Assembly (NCBI GenBank): GCA_036971475.1
Contig: JBAIZL010000007.1
Span: 27,766,447-27,830,446, forward strand
Origin: Prosapia bicincta
Lineage: Eukaryota; Arthropoda; Insecta; Hemiptera; Cercopidae
Reading direction: 5' to 3'
DNA: 64,000 nucleotides
The first letter of the stretch is position 1, and each line of letters begins with the position of its first letter. A model generated the notes under the pieces. The model had not been told where the DNA came from, ran no database searches, and saw only the letters and a program-made list of their open reading frames with translations. Shown here one piece after another: positions 29,701 to 43,542 of this stretch. A program made the translations under genes and the position numbers.

Positions 29701-32700
29701 CATTGCTTTCGCAAATGATGAAAAACGTATAGGACAATTAAAATAAATTTAGATAATTCAAAACATGTATATTTTATCTTATTATATAAGAAATAATTTC
29801 TCATTTTACTTTTAATAATAAATAATGTTTTTTGATCTCAGAAATGACCACGATATACAGCATGGATAATCTGGTTTTGAGTCTGCCGATATGTAACCCT
29901 GAAGCCATGCTTATATTGTCAGTTTCCTATCAAAATTACTAATGCATTTTTGCTAATAATGTTATTTTTTAACAAATTTTGGGTAAAAACAAGATTTCTA
30001 ATTTAAATTTTCTAATAAATATCTTTATTTATATTATACAATTAATCCAAAGTTATGGTATTAGCAAGTAGGGTTAAATGTTCTATACTTTGATTTTCCT
30101 CCTTATTTCATATTCGGATACAATAGACATGGGTCTTGCAATAGTTTTCCCCTTCTTCTTTTGTTAGCTTTAACTGTGCAACCCAAAGCTAACTCCCTTA
30201 TTAAAGTTTAATAATCGGCCTATTCTTTTTGCAGTTCGTTGAGGAATGTATATATGTTCGGATGGTTTTTTCCAACTACCAAATTAAAAATATTGAGCTA
30301 CCCCTCACTACAGTTGTTTGTACGCTGCAAAAATTTTTGAAAATGCATTGGAAAAAAAATATTAGAAAAAATTAATATTTAGAATAATGTAATATTAGAA
30401 ATTTATAATTAGAAAAAATGATCGGGAAAGATATTGTCAAACCATGCTATAGATTTCTCTTTATATAATATCTATAACATCATTTTAACATCTGTATCAT
30501 TGATATATTTTCTCTTTACATACTATCTATACAACATTATTTTAATCTCTGTATCATTTATTTTGTTTCAAAATTTTATTCTGATGTTTAATTTTAATGT
30601 TTTTACTATTTGCTTGATATTTTTCTAGATGCATAAAATTTTGGAGTGGAAATCATTTTTAACATGCATATTTTTCATTCTTTTTTAAAAATGCTTCATC
30701 ATTAAAACTATTTTTACTGACATTTTGGTATTAATAAGATGATACAAGATTTTATGAATGTGAAAAAATATGAGCTTATATATAATCTCATTTAGATGAA
30801 TTTGAACATGGTTTGTGTATTATATGTAAGGTTTTAAAAATTCTTTAACTAGTGTCTGAAAATATAAAAACGTAAACAGCATATCTCTAGATAAATTATA
30901 TATTACCACCCCAAAACAAATAATAATAAACATTGGGTAACCTATGTCTGTATAAATTCAAACACCTGTTTTGTATGTATTCATCCTTACCTTGTCTACT
31001 ATTATCACCTATTAACTCCTCATCAACATTATCTGCAGGCATTCACACACAAAAAACCTGACTGATTTACTCAAATTAAATCCATCATAGTCGGTTATTT
31101 GTTTCCTAGTGCTATAAACGTTTACATCTCTCTATGCCGTCATACTTGACTGTATATGCTTTCATTTCTTAATGGCTTATTGTTTTGTTCCGCTTACTTT
31201 CAAAACTGCAGTGTTTACCAGATACACAAACAGCATTATTTTTCGTTACTTGTATTACAAACAGTTTTAGTAGGAGAAAATTGTGGTTGGATAGTGGTGG
31301 TAACTCGCACAAAAATAATAAGTTACAGTCTCATCAAAGTATTTTACAGAACCCAGCAAAGTGGTGAGAAAAACTCGTCAGACTTTGCCAATGTGTTGGA
31401 ACTATTTGTTATTGAGTTGAATATATTTTTCTTTCAGTAAATATTTTTATAAGCTAAATGTATTTTAACATTTTTGTGCATGCGTTAGAAAAATTACAAC
31501 AGAATATTTTCAGATTGGTTGTTTCATTTGAGGTACTTTGTTCAGTTCTTTTTGAAAATAATGAGTCGGATGATATTAATTAGGTATAAAACATTTCTTA
31601 TTATTTAATCTTAGCTTATCTACTTACATTGTAGCGTACACCATTATAATTGTAATTTTAACAACCTAGTTTTAAAGAGGGAGTAAAAACGCACTGTCAG
31701 AGTGCTGGAGAAGGGATGGACCAAACAGTGGACACAGTGCTCTGTAGGCTGCTTCTAGTATGGACTACAGAAGGAACCAGTAAAAGATAATTTATACATA
31801 GGAATACCCAGGATCTAGCCTGCTTTGTGGCCAGGGCCCGAACAGGAAATATTGACACAGAAATACTTACATCGATTCAGTATGACAGCCTCAACACTGT
31901 GTGACAATGCAGGGATGAGGATGAAGATTTGGCACACTTCCTTCACTCTAGTTACTCCGTCCTGACAATACTGGTGGTCTTGGAGTTATTAACGGTCTTG
32001 AGCCAGAAGAAATATTGACACAAATACTTACATCGATTCAGTATGACAGCCTCAACACTGTGTGACAATGCAGGGATGAGGATGAAGATTTGGCACACTT
32101 CCTTCACTCTAGTTACTCCGTCCTGACAATACTGGTGGTCTTGGAGTTATTAACGGTCTTGAGCCAGAAGAAATATTGACACAAATACTTACATCGATTC
32201 AGTATGACAGCCTCAACACTGTGTGACAATGCAGGGATGAGGATAAAGATTTGGCACACTTCCTTCACTCTAGTTACTCCGTCCTGACAATACTGGTGGT
32301 CTTGGAGTTATTAACGGTCTTAAGCCAGAAGAAATATTGACACAAATACTTACATCGATTCAGTATGACAGCCTCAACACTGTGTGACAATACCGGGATG
32401 ATGATGAAGATTTGGCACACTTCCTTCACTCTAGTTACTCCGTCCTGACATTACTGGTGGTCTTGGAGTTATTAACGGTCTTGAGCCAGAAGAAATATTG
32501 AACTCTTGCCTCAATGGCTTATCGTGGACATCGGGCTATCAGATATTCGTGAAGCTGGATGCCTGAAGGAAGAGGGAGGAGGTACGTTTGTTCCATTCCA
32601 GTGTAAAGAAGAAGAAGAGGGAGTAATATATTACTGGATCACTTAGTAGCAAAATTGAATTACCTTTACACGTGGTTTATTAAACTCTTACACTAACTAA

Positions 32701-35700
32701 ATAAATTGAATGTTTTTAAAATATTTATTAAATCTAATGGTTGATTATAATTGTTATGTTGAAAATTATGTGCTCAAGTAAATAAACTTTTCTCATTTAT
32801 ATTTCTTAGCCCGGAAGTCGTGCTGTATCAAGCTGCCGATCAATCATACCAACTGTAACAGACCAGGCTGCCGCCTTACAACTTGGCGGTGCTAGTCAGT
32901 CTTTAGGTGCTGCTTTGGGAGAACTGCGTGCAGCTGCAGGTCGTGCAAAAGAAGCTTGTGGTGCTTCGTTAGAACTTGATGCTGCTGCGGATACTGTCAG
33001 TTCCCTAAAAGAAGAATTTATCCAAATTCAACGTGTCGCTGAAAAGGGTCAACTTCGTCCACTTCCTGGTGATGCTGTGAGTCTGAAATTTCTAATTTCT
33101 TTCTTATTGTAATTTATTACAAAAAAATGAATGCAACAATAATAAAAGATGAAATATTTACATCCTTGTTTTCAATGTTATAAAATTTATTCTACAGATT
33201 TAAAATGATATCTCAGTTGTACTGATATCAGGAGAAAAGTTGTTTTTAAAGTTCATTTAACTTTCAGTAAACAGATGTTTAAAATGAAATTGTAAAATAC
33301 CAGTTGGTAATGTTGACTTTAAAGTAATTAAAAGCATGAAATTAAGCTGACTGTAATAATTTATCAAGCTAGTAGTGCACATTTTTATAAGATTGTGTTG
33401 AAAGATCTTAGACAGTTAAATAACTTGAAGCGATGTACTGGGGATTAGAAACAAGATGCCAGTCATTGCTACGTGACTGCCAAAATGTCAATAACAATAA
33501 AACATTTACATTTTTAGATATCATTCAACAACAGAAAAAATTATCCTGGGGAACTTAAAAGCAAGTAGAGGTCACAAGGATAACAAAAATATGTACTTCC
33601 AAACATTTCCTAGTTATGAAAAAATATAAATGTACTACAGTGCCTACTGTTTGGGAAAGGACCTTGTACATTTCTGTTGTGTCAACATCAAGGACAATAT
33701 ACATACCACATACTTAGTTTTTTTTTTTTTATCATCTAAACTGTCTTTTGTGAAATTTTGAATTAAAAATCTACCAATTTTTTCACTTTCTTCCAGTCTC
33801 ACACAATAATAAATTTGAATGCTTCTTTTATCAATTTGACCCAACGCTTCAAGTTGTTTTTCCACTGCCACAACATTTTCATTTTCTTATTGGATATAAT
33901 TACAGAAACTCAAACAACCATAAACAGCATAGAAATAATCTAAAAACTATTTCACTTGTACATAAGCTGAGCTCTTGATAATAGTTGCATGTCATCAGAA
34001 TGCTAAGCCCCTCGCTACAAAGTGCAGCGAATCCCAGTAAACAAACTCATTTATATGCTCAAAAACCAATAGCTTTATCTAAATGCATTTTTACTAAACT
34101 AGACTGGGTAAAAGAGGTCCCCTTGCTTCTAAGTTGAAAGAGGCTAACTTGATAAAGTTATGCTGGATTTGGTTACCCCAAAAATCAACGTCTAATATTT
34201 TAGTAGCCTTCATATAAAACCAAATTATTATAACTATCCAATATTACTTACTTATAAATCTGAAACACTAACTATTTATTGTGAATAAATTGTTTTGAAA
34301 CTTAGCCGCCTTTAATACTTATTGTATAAAACAGAAATAATATTACCATTTTTAGGTTGAGTCTGCAACCCAGCAACTTGGAGGAAATGTGAAGAACATC
34401 AACTCCAATATAGCACAGATGGTAAGTGCTGCTGCTCAAGGCAATGAAACTTATACAGCAAGCGCAGCCAGAGATACTGCGAACTCGTTGAAAGATTTTA
34501 CAAACAACATCAGAATCGTAGCAGCCAGCACCACAGTCAAAGAAACCCAACACAGGTGAGCCCAAAATAATACTTGTTTTTATTAAACTTTCTTTCTTAG
34601 GGTGTCTAGGATTGCAGAAAATAGGAAGAGGACAAAATATTTTAGAGGTTTAAACTAATTGAAAAAATATTTTTGTATGCTAACTCTGATTTAGCAGTAA
34701 ACAGTTTATTTCATATACAGTGCACTAAATGTCATTATATATTTTCATGTAGAAAACTAACAACATAATTAAGAAAGATCAGATATGCATGAAATGTATC
34801 ACAGGAAGCAAGTTTTATTTTTTGTCAACCTGAACATAAGCTGACTCAAACTGGATTTTAAATTGTATCATTGTAACATTCCATGTTCCTCATTATATCA
34901 TTGTTATATTCAGTTATAATAATCACAAAAGAAGACAAGTTCTTTTCTCACCATTCCTTCCTAAATAAATTTGTTGGCAAATTTCTGTAAGCACTGTGGA
35001 CAAATTTCTGTAAGCATTGTGGACAAATTTCTATAAGCACTGTGGACAATTTTTTCAACTATATAAATAAAACCCACTAACCGCAGTACAAATTCCTTTT
35101 TTAGTTTCCCCCCAAATCAATAAGAACTAATACCTTATTTTAATGTATACTTATAATATGTACATTCCTTTTAGTTGTATATTTTTTTTAAATGTTTGTT
35201 AAAGGATGCTTATAAACACCGAAGAAGTACTAGAGCGATCTCTGAGATTGATTGAAGAGGCAAAGAGGACACTTCACGAACCAGCGAACCTTGATACTCT
35301 GACACAAGCTGCAAAGAAAGTTACCCTGGTAATATGTTAAAAATATTAAATATTTTGTCATTAAACTTTTGTTGTCGACAGATTATATAAAGAGTACACA
35401 GAATCACCGATACTATTTAATCATTTAACACATTGACTGCCAACCAGTTTTCTGATAACGTTCAAACACAGTTTTTTTTTTGTACTTTTTGTTTAACTAA
35501 AGACAAAAATAATATTTTGTCCTCTAGTGTGTTTATTCATTTAAACTAGTTTATTTTATAATGTTGTCAGCCACCGGTGACTGTCATAGTCCGACATAAA
35601 TATTTATACTACAAGGTGGTCACGTTGTCGGGTTTACTATGCATTCCCCGTTCAAGGCCAATCTTCCAAATGAATGTAAAATGTTGACATTTTTATCGTA

Positions 35701-38700
35701 TATTTTCAATATAAATTCAAGTATAAATATATACTATAACATATTTTCACAATATTATAGATATTTTTAAACAATAAATAAATACATTTTTTCACATATT
35801 TTGAAAATTTTCAGCATAACTATTTTTGTTTAAAAATATTTTTTTTTGAATATTTAGAATGTAAATATAATCTGAAAATTATTCTCACATTTATTTTTGT
35901 ATTGTCAATACAAGTTTGTTTTAAATTGAGCTGTTTTTACGAATTTTATATGATCTTGTAAGCATTGGAGGAAGATGTTTTAAATTAAAGTTTTTCTTAT
36001 TACAGTTTGAAATTGAAGTCGTAAGATGAAAACCTTTCTTCCTAGTGTAAGTTAACAATTCAACAACTTTTATTAATAGAATGTCTGGTTGCACGTAATT
36101 ACAAAGTGTAATAAATGATTAACAACTAGTTTGTCATGAACAACAACATTTTTTCTTTATTTAATTTCTTATTTTGAAATTGTTCAGTGTTTGAACTGAA
36201 TTTTTTTTGGGATCAAATCAAAGGTAACACTATTCTAAAACGTAATGTAGTTCTACAAAGAAGTGTAAATAAAAACTATTTCCTTGTAATTCTGAACTTC
36301 TAGTTTCCCAATAATTATAGTCTTGTAAAAAAAATAATAAAAGGTTTCTGAACGTCAAGTTGCAAGAACACACACAGAGGCCATGTCGGACACCTCATAT
36401 GGTTAAATACATCATTAAATGTGCCTGACAGCCTTGTGTGTTGATCTAAAGTTAAGTCTATATTGTCGGTCATGGGTGCAAAAATACAGTGTCAGTCACT
36501 GGTCACCGTCATGGCAGTCGGTGTGTTAAAATGTTGGAAAAATAATTAAAATTCTAATTATCAAGTAAAGTAATATGTTTAACTCTTTGCACTCTGACAA
36601 TGCGAACGCTTGTTTGGCACTGCATTTGGAACTCATGAAGGAACTGCCTTAGGTGTTTGCACGTCTACTACGAGATGTGCCACACGTTTGCACTAATGCT
36701 CTGATAGCCTGTAACACATTTGTTCTATCAGTTACCCTGATGCTTATAATCGCTTTAAATAAATAATATTTTGCGACTATAAAATCTCTTACTAGTAAAA
36801 TAAAGGTCAAGTTATAAGTTAAATGTTTTTATTTATGTTTCTGTAGGTGTGAAAATTCACAAAACATTTCTGGAAATAAATAAAAGAGAGACTTTAAATT
36901 AAACATCAACATTATTAAGCTTTAAAAAAATCATAGTAAACATTAGTAATATATTCAGCAAACAGGCACTGCTTGCTGAAACAAAGACGCACAGGAGGTG
37001 TTATCCCTTTAATAGCCTTTACTAGAACCTAGGGAAAAGATGAAGATTGTATAAAGTCACTTTAAAACCCACATACTGTCATGTCATAATTAAAAATTGC
37101 TAAACTATAACCAGTTTAGGAGTGGGACGCCAGAAAGGTTGAAGCCGGGTTATACTCGGCTTCTGAGTATACACCACTGCCAGGTATTGCTCTGATGGTC
37201 GGGGCTGAAATGCATATTTATACCCGGCAGTAGAGTGCAATTTGTTAATGTACGAAGACCTTGAAGTGTTCTGATTACCCTACTCAATTCTGATAGGATA
37301 GTACATACTTGGAGAACTCTTAGATATATATGTCTACGCAATTCTCACAGGGGATATGTTTATCCTAGTCAGTACTAATAAAACATTTCTCTATAACCCT
37401 TTCATAACTAGAAGAATTTCTTATGTTTGTACCTAAATCCTACAAAATAGTACAATTCTTTTGATATGTATTATATCACATCCATCAGATAATGATGAAA
37501 TATATTGGTTCTAAGAGTATTACTCATAATTTTGCATTTAACTAATTTTAATCATGTGTTGCAGGCTAATAATTTCAAAATTTATTTATTTTCTATTTTT
37601 TATTATTTATTTTAATTGAATAAATTGATACACCCTTGCTCCCTGGAGTAGTGCTAAATAATAGACATTAGCTAAATTATTGAAGATGTCTTAATTACCA
37701 CTGAAGCCCAATCCTCGAATATCCTTGATGTAGTCCAGGTAACCTTGGATAGTAATGGGAAAATAGCAAATGAAGTTTCATTGTTCTATTCTATTGTCGG
37801 TGAAATCAAATAGCAGAGAGGATAAAAGATTAAAGAAAAATTGTGAAACGATTCAAGTTTTTAAATTGAATGTTTCATGGTTTTTAAGTAACATTTGTAT
37901 TTTCCAGGCTCTCAGCGAATGGATAAACACAATGCCAGGCCAACGTGTTGTAGATGCTGCTTTGAATTCCATAAATCAAGCTACACAACGCCTCGAAAAG
38001 GAGGATTTCCCACACACAGACAAAACTTACGGTCAGCTGCAAGCAGAGTTGAATACTGCTGCTGCTGGTCTGAGTGATGCAAGTACTCAGGTTGTGTCGG
38101 CAGTGCGTTCTCCAGCACATCTTGAAACAGCGTCTAACAAGTTGGGCAATGCTGTTGGAGATATCCTTGGAGTTGGCATGGAAATGGCTGGTCAAACAAA
38201 GGTAATTAATACTGTTAATACATTATTATTGATACGGAAATACTACAAATACATGATTATTGATGCGGAAATACTATTAATGCATTATTATTGATATAAA
38301 ATTACTAATTATACATTATTATACATATGGAAATACTATTAATGCATTATTATTGATATGGAAATACTGTAAATACATGATTTTTGGCCTCTTGAATTTT
38401 GTAGTTCATTACCTTCAGTGAAACTTGATTAATCACTTTTTCATTAGTTTATGACTATCCAAACTTTAATTTATTTGTAAAAACTTACTGATACAGAACG
38501 TTTTCGACCTCTCCATGGTGATCTACATCAGTGTCTAAATTTTCCACTTGGAGTTGCTGTTAGGTTAAGCGGTTAAACACAACAAAAACATTAACCTGTA
38601 AAACAAAAAAACAACATACTCTCAACCCACACAAAAAGATCCCAAGAACCCACATTATAAATCAAATAACATAACAAATAAAAACATTATACTACAAACT

Positions 38701-41700
38701 GAAACAGCCATACAAAAAACTGACACCAAAAACCAAGATTCACTTCAACATGACATAAAACACCTAACCAATCACAAAAACAAACCAACAATGAAATTAA
38801 AATCACTGCCAACATAAAACAAGAAGCACAACATCACACTCACCACTGCAGACAAAGGCAACACCACAGTAATTATTAATACAAACAGCCTAATGACAAA
38901 ATCAATGATTACATAATAAATAATAATAATATGATCCAACTACACACAGATCCAACTGAGAAATGCCACAGAACCATCAAAAAACTAATTAATAGCTTCA
39001 AACACATTATCAACAAAAACAAAAAAATGCCACCTAAAACGAATCCATCATAAAGCACCTACCCTCCTACGAAAATAAACTTTAACATTAACACAAAAGC
39101 GGCTACAATCACTAAACAAAAAGCTGAAATTTTTATTCCAACAAGTGCTGGAAATGTTTTTTTCGCACAAGTAGATGCTTGAAAAAAACAAGCATAATCA
39201 AAGAGCTGCCTGTGATACACTTTTAAGTGTATTATCCAAAATGAAGATTTGACCATTGTGGCGCTGTTCACATCGAACAACATATATTCGTTTCACGACA
39301 TATTAGTGCTATTATTCTTTCCAAAAACTGTCATGTTGATTTAATTTTAAGTTTATAAAATTTGCTCAACCTTTACTTATATTTCTATTATAAATGCCTA
39401 CATTTCATTTAAATTTTCTGAACATCATGTGCAATAAAAATACCTATGTAAAAAAATCTGATGTGTAAATCTAATTTTAAATTTTGATAATTGTGTGCTT
39501 AAACTTTAACTAAATGAGAATTGATCGTGCTATTTATTAACTGGTCTTACACTCCCCCCTAGACTTATCTTCACACTCCTCAATTTGGGAACCAATGTTG
39601 TATATTAAGACATTTTAGCTCCATTGAAACGTTAAAGAAGAGTTAACATTTCCAGTTTGAGGACAGACAACACATTTCAAATATCAATAGATTTTACCAG
39701 GCAATGCCTCATAAATTGTGATTTTATTATAGTTGAAGCTAATTAGGAGGATTTAAAAACACAAGATATTGCCTTTATGTAAGAGTATATATTTCACCTG
39801 TGTGACAAGTATTTGTTATGTTGATGGTTTATTTATTTTTTATTTAGGACACTGAGATACGGGGGCAAATGGTTGTTTCCTTGAAGAATGTATCTATGGT
39901 GTCATCTAAACTTTTGGTCACTGCCAAGACAGTTGCTGCAGATCCATTAGCACCGAATGCCAAAAACCAATTGGCTACTGCAGCCAGGTAAATTTTGTCT
40001 ACAAAAAACTTATTTGGAATTGTAACAAGTTTGTTTAGGAGAAAACACTCAATTTATAATCTAGCTGTAAAATAAAAATAAATAATTTTTGTATTTGTAA
40101 ATGAACGACTGTATAGACCAGGGGTTGGAAACCTTTTTGAACTTGAGGGCATCATGTACAATTTATTTGTATGGCTATAAGGCAAATATAAGATAACTAT
40201 GAATTTTATTATATTTCCTAATTTTAGATCGGTAATGTTACTGATTTTAATACAGCACAGAAGGTGATTTTAACTAACGACTAATAATGGATTTAAAAGT
40301 ATTTTTTATATAATAGGCTACTTGCTTCCTAATAATTTGACAATTTTCTAACTTAACTCAGTCATATTTTTATATTAATGTTTTGAAGTGAATAGTGAAA
40401 TAATACACATTCATTTAATAATTAACAAAATTTTACTAGAATAAAGCAATTGCCTTTGGGGTTAACATGTTTGTATGCACATCCCAGACACTACTTTCCA
40501 CTTATATCACGCCTGTAATTTATTATTAGGCATTTATTTCTGTAGCTAGTGTAATGGCTTTAGCTATTGAGCAACCTATTTGTATTCTAAGCCTTAAGCG
40601 TGAGCTATCGGGATCGCTCAGAATTTGAAAAACCACATGTGGAGAGGGCCACACAAAATCATATCACGGGCTGTGGGTTGCCGTCCCTGGTATGGAATGA
40701 ATAATTTAAAATATTAAAATTTAAAAAACTAATCTCCTCACAGAAAAGATTTATTTCACATTGTTCATATTTTAATCTCTCTCTCCGAATTGAGTAATTT
40801 ATTGAGATGAATAAATTGTGCAATTACATGTGTTGTCTTGTTTATGGTTCTAGAGCTGTTACTGACAGTATAAACTACTTAGTAGATGTGTGTACTTCAG
40901 CTGCACCGGGTCAGAAAGAATGTGACAATGCCATTAGAAACATCCAAGCCATGCGGCCTCTTCTAGATAACCCGTCAGAACCTTTAAGCGATGCATCATA
41001 TTTCGATTGTTTGGACACTGTAATGGAAAAATCAAAAAGTTTAGGTAAATATTGAATTGAAATATTTTTTCCTCAGAAAATTTTAATTTTTGTTGTAAAG
41101 AAAACTAGTATTAATTATAAATAAATAAATCCTCTTAAACCGCAAAAACTTTTTTTTGGTCCTCAAGTATATTTCAATTGCAAATCAAACATCTTTGTTG
41201 TAGTAATTCGAGAGTACAGTCATTTGTTATAACAAAATGTTCTTTACTTTCCGATCAACCTACATACATACACAATAGTAAAACAGCGATGACAAAATAA
41301 GATATAGATTTCTGACAAAAATTGTGTTAAAAGTGTCCTGAGAAAGAAGTAGTTCAAAAAATACACTAACATTAGAAAATACCATGTAATCTACGATTTT
41401 TTTTTCAGCTTAATGGTTTTTATGAATACTTCTCAGGCCCTCACTAATTCTCAACACTTTGGTTTCTAGGGGATGGCATGACTGGTATTGCAACCCATGC
41501 TAAACGTTGTCAGCATGAACAGTTTGGAGATTCTGTGCGTAGCGTCAGTGATTCTATTTGTGGCTTGGTGGAGGCTGCTGCCCATGCAGCTTACTTGCTT
41601 GCTGTATCAGAACCCACAAGCATTGCTGCCAAACCTGGACTCGTAGATCAGGCTCAGTTTGCCCGCGCGTACCAAGCCATTCAAGGAGCCTGTTCAAGCC

Positions 41701-42571
41701 TCACCAATTCTACGAGTAATCAGCAGCAAGTAAGTTCATTTATATAGCTTTACCCTATTTTACATTCATCATTTCTGACAAAACCTTTTTCAGGGTGTCT
41801 AGCGATCGTAGAATCCTGGAAATCCTTGAAAAACCCTGGAATTTTTCAATTTTAATTCTGCTTATTTAAATTTTGGCTGCAGAAAAGAATAAATGCCTTA
41901 TGCATTAACATTATAAATGCATATAATTTGCAGCAAAAAATTTAACGAATTAGGAAAAAATCTACGACTATCATATGTATGCCTATTATATTTTACCCGT
42001 GTCACATGATTTGCTCTGAGTATTTAAAGTCACACTGACTATGGGACAGTTTGTTGTGAAGCTTATTGTAGAAGTCACATGAGCGGTACCCCCTTGTTTA
42101 TCATTAGTGCAAGAATAATAGCATTAGCTGTGCAGATGTTATTTATCTCTCTCGCACTAATAATAAACAGGGAGGAAACATTATGCAACATCTACAATAA
42201 GCAGAGAGAAGTTTTTCTGTTAATAAAAACTTTTTAATCAAGAATTTACTAAAGGACTCTTTAATAGCACTTCATGATGCAGTTCATTCTGTTGGTCTCG
42301 TCGATAAAATTAAAAAACCAAATATTTTTTCATGATGCTCATAAAAATTAAAAAATGCTTCAAAGAAAGAAGAGAAGAGAGATATGAAAGAAGAAATAGA
42401 TAAACGTATGCAGAAGATAACCTCTAAGAAATATAAGCAAAAAAAAGAAAACTATTTGAAAGCATGAAAGCAGAAACTGAATTGGTAAATAGGGAAGAAC
42501 TCTTACCAAGGTAAGTCTGTCAGTCTCCTAGTCCAAAAAATCTAAATAATCTTTACCAACCAAAACTAACC

Positions 42572-42602
<31 letters not shown>

Positions 42603-42801
42603 TCTTGATATTTAACATTATCCATTGTTTTTCCGTTGCACTGACTTTATGAAGTTAATATATTACTATTTTTGAGTAATTTTATCCACCATTAAGTGCA
42701 ATGATTTTACCTTGAGTGATGAGGCACCTTTCGGTCACTTGGCCATTGTCGAATCACTCATAGTGTTCAACGTGTCGAAAGAGTTAAGTGAACGTCCAGA
42801 C

Positions 42802-42856
<55 letters not shown>

Positions 42857-43208
42857 GTTAATATATTACTATTGTAGTAATTTTATCCACCATTAAGTGC
42901 AATGATTTTACCTTGTGTGATGAGGCACCTTTCGGTCACTTGACCATTGTCGAATCACTGATATTTTTCTCTAGTGATTCGACAATGGTCAAGTGACCGA
43001 AAGGTGCCTCATCACACAAGGTAAAATCATTGCACTTCATGGTGGATAAAATTACTACAGTAGTAATATATTAACTTCATAAAGTCATAACTTGATATTT
43101 AACGTTATCCATTGTTTTTCCGTTGCACTGACTTTATGAAGTTAATATATTACTATTGTAAGTAATTTTACAATTTTACAAAATTACTTACAATAGTAAT
43201 ATATTAAC

Positions 43209-43298
<90 letters not shown>

Positions 43299-43485
43299 GG
43301 TTAGTTTTGGTTGGAATTATTTTATTTCATTCTCTTATATTTCTTTTTGTGTTTTCTCTTCGATTGACAAAGACCACTGTGTGGTTGAAATATATCATTG
43401 TTTAAGTGCTTTTATGTGTTTCTATTTCAAGACTACAGAGTGGACTCTTACCAAGGTAAGTCTGTCAGTCTCCTAGTCCAAAAAA

Positions 43486-43542
<57 letters not shown>

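Noticed and set aside
37884..38195. 103-codon minus-strand ORF
   Set aside because: Complement of talin exon 13, whose + strand reading is conserved and phase-consistent.
42808..43295. Centromere-like or origin signal from (TA)n tracts
   Set aside because: Plain dinucleotide runs next to dispersed repeats; nothing indicates an origin or centromere function.
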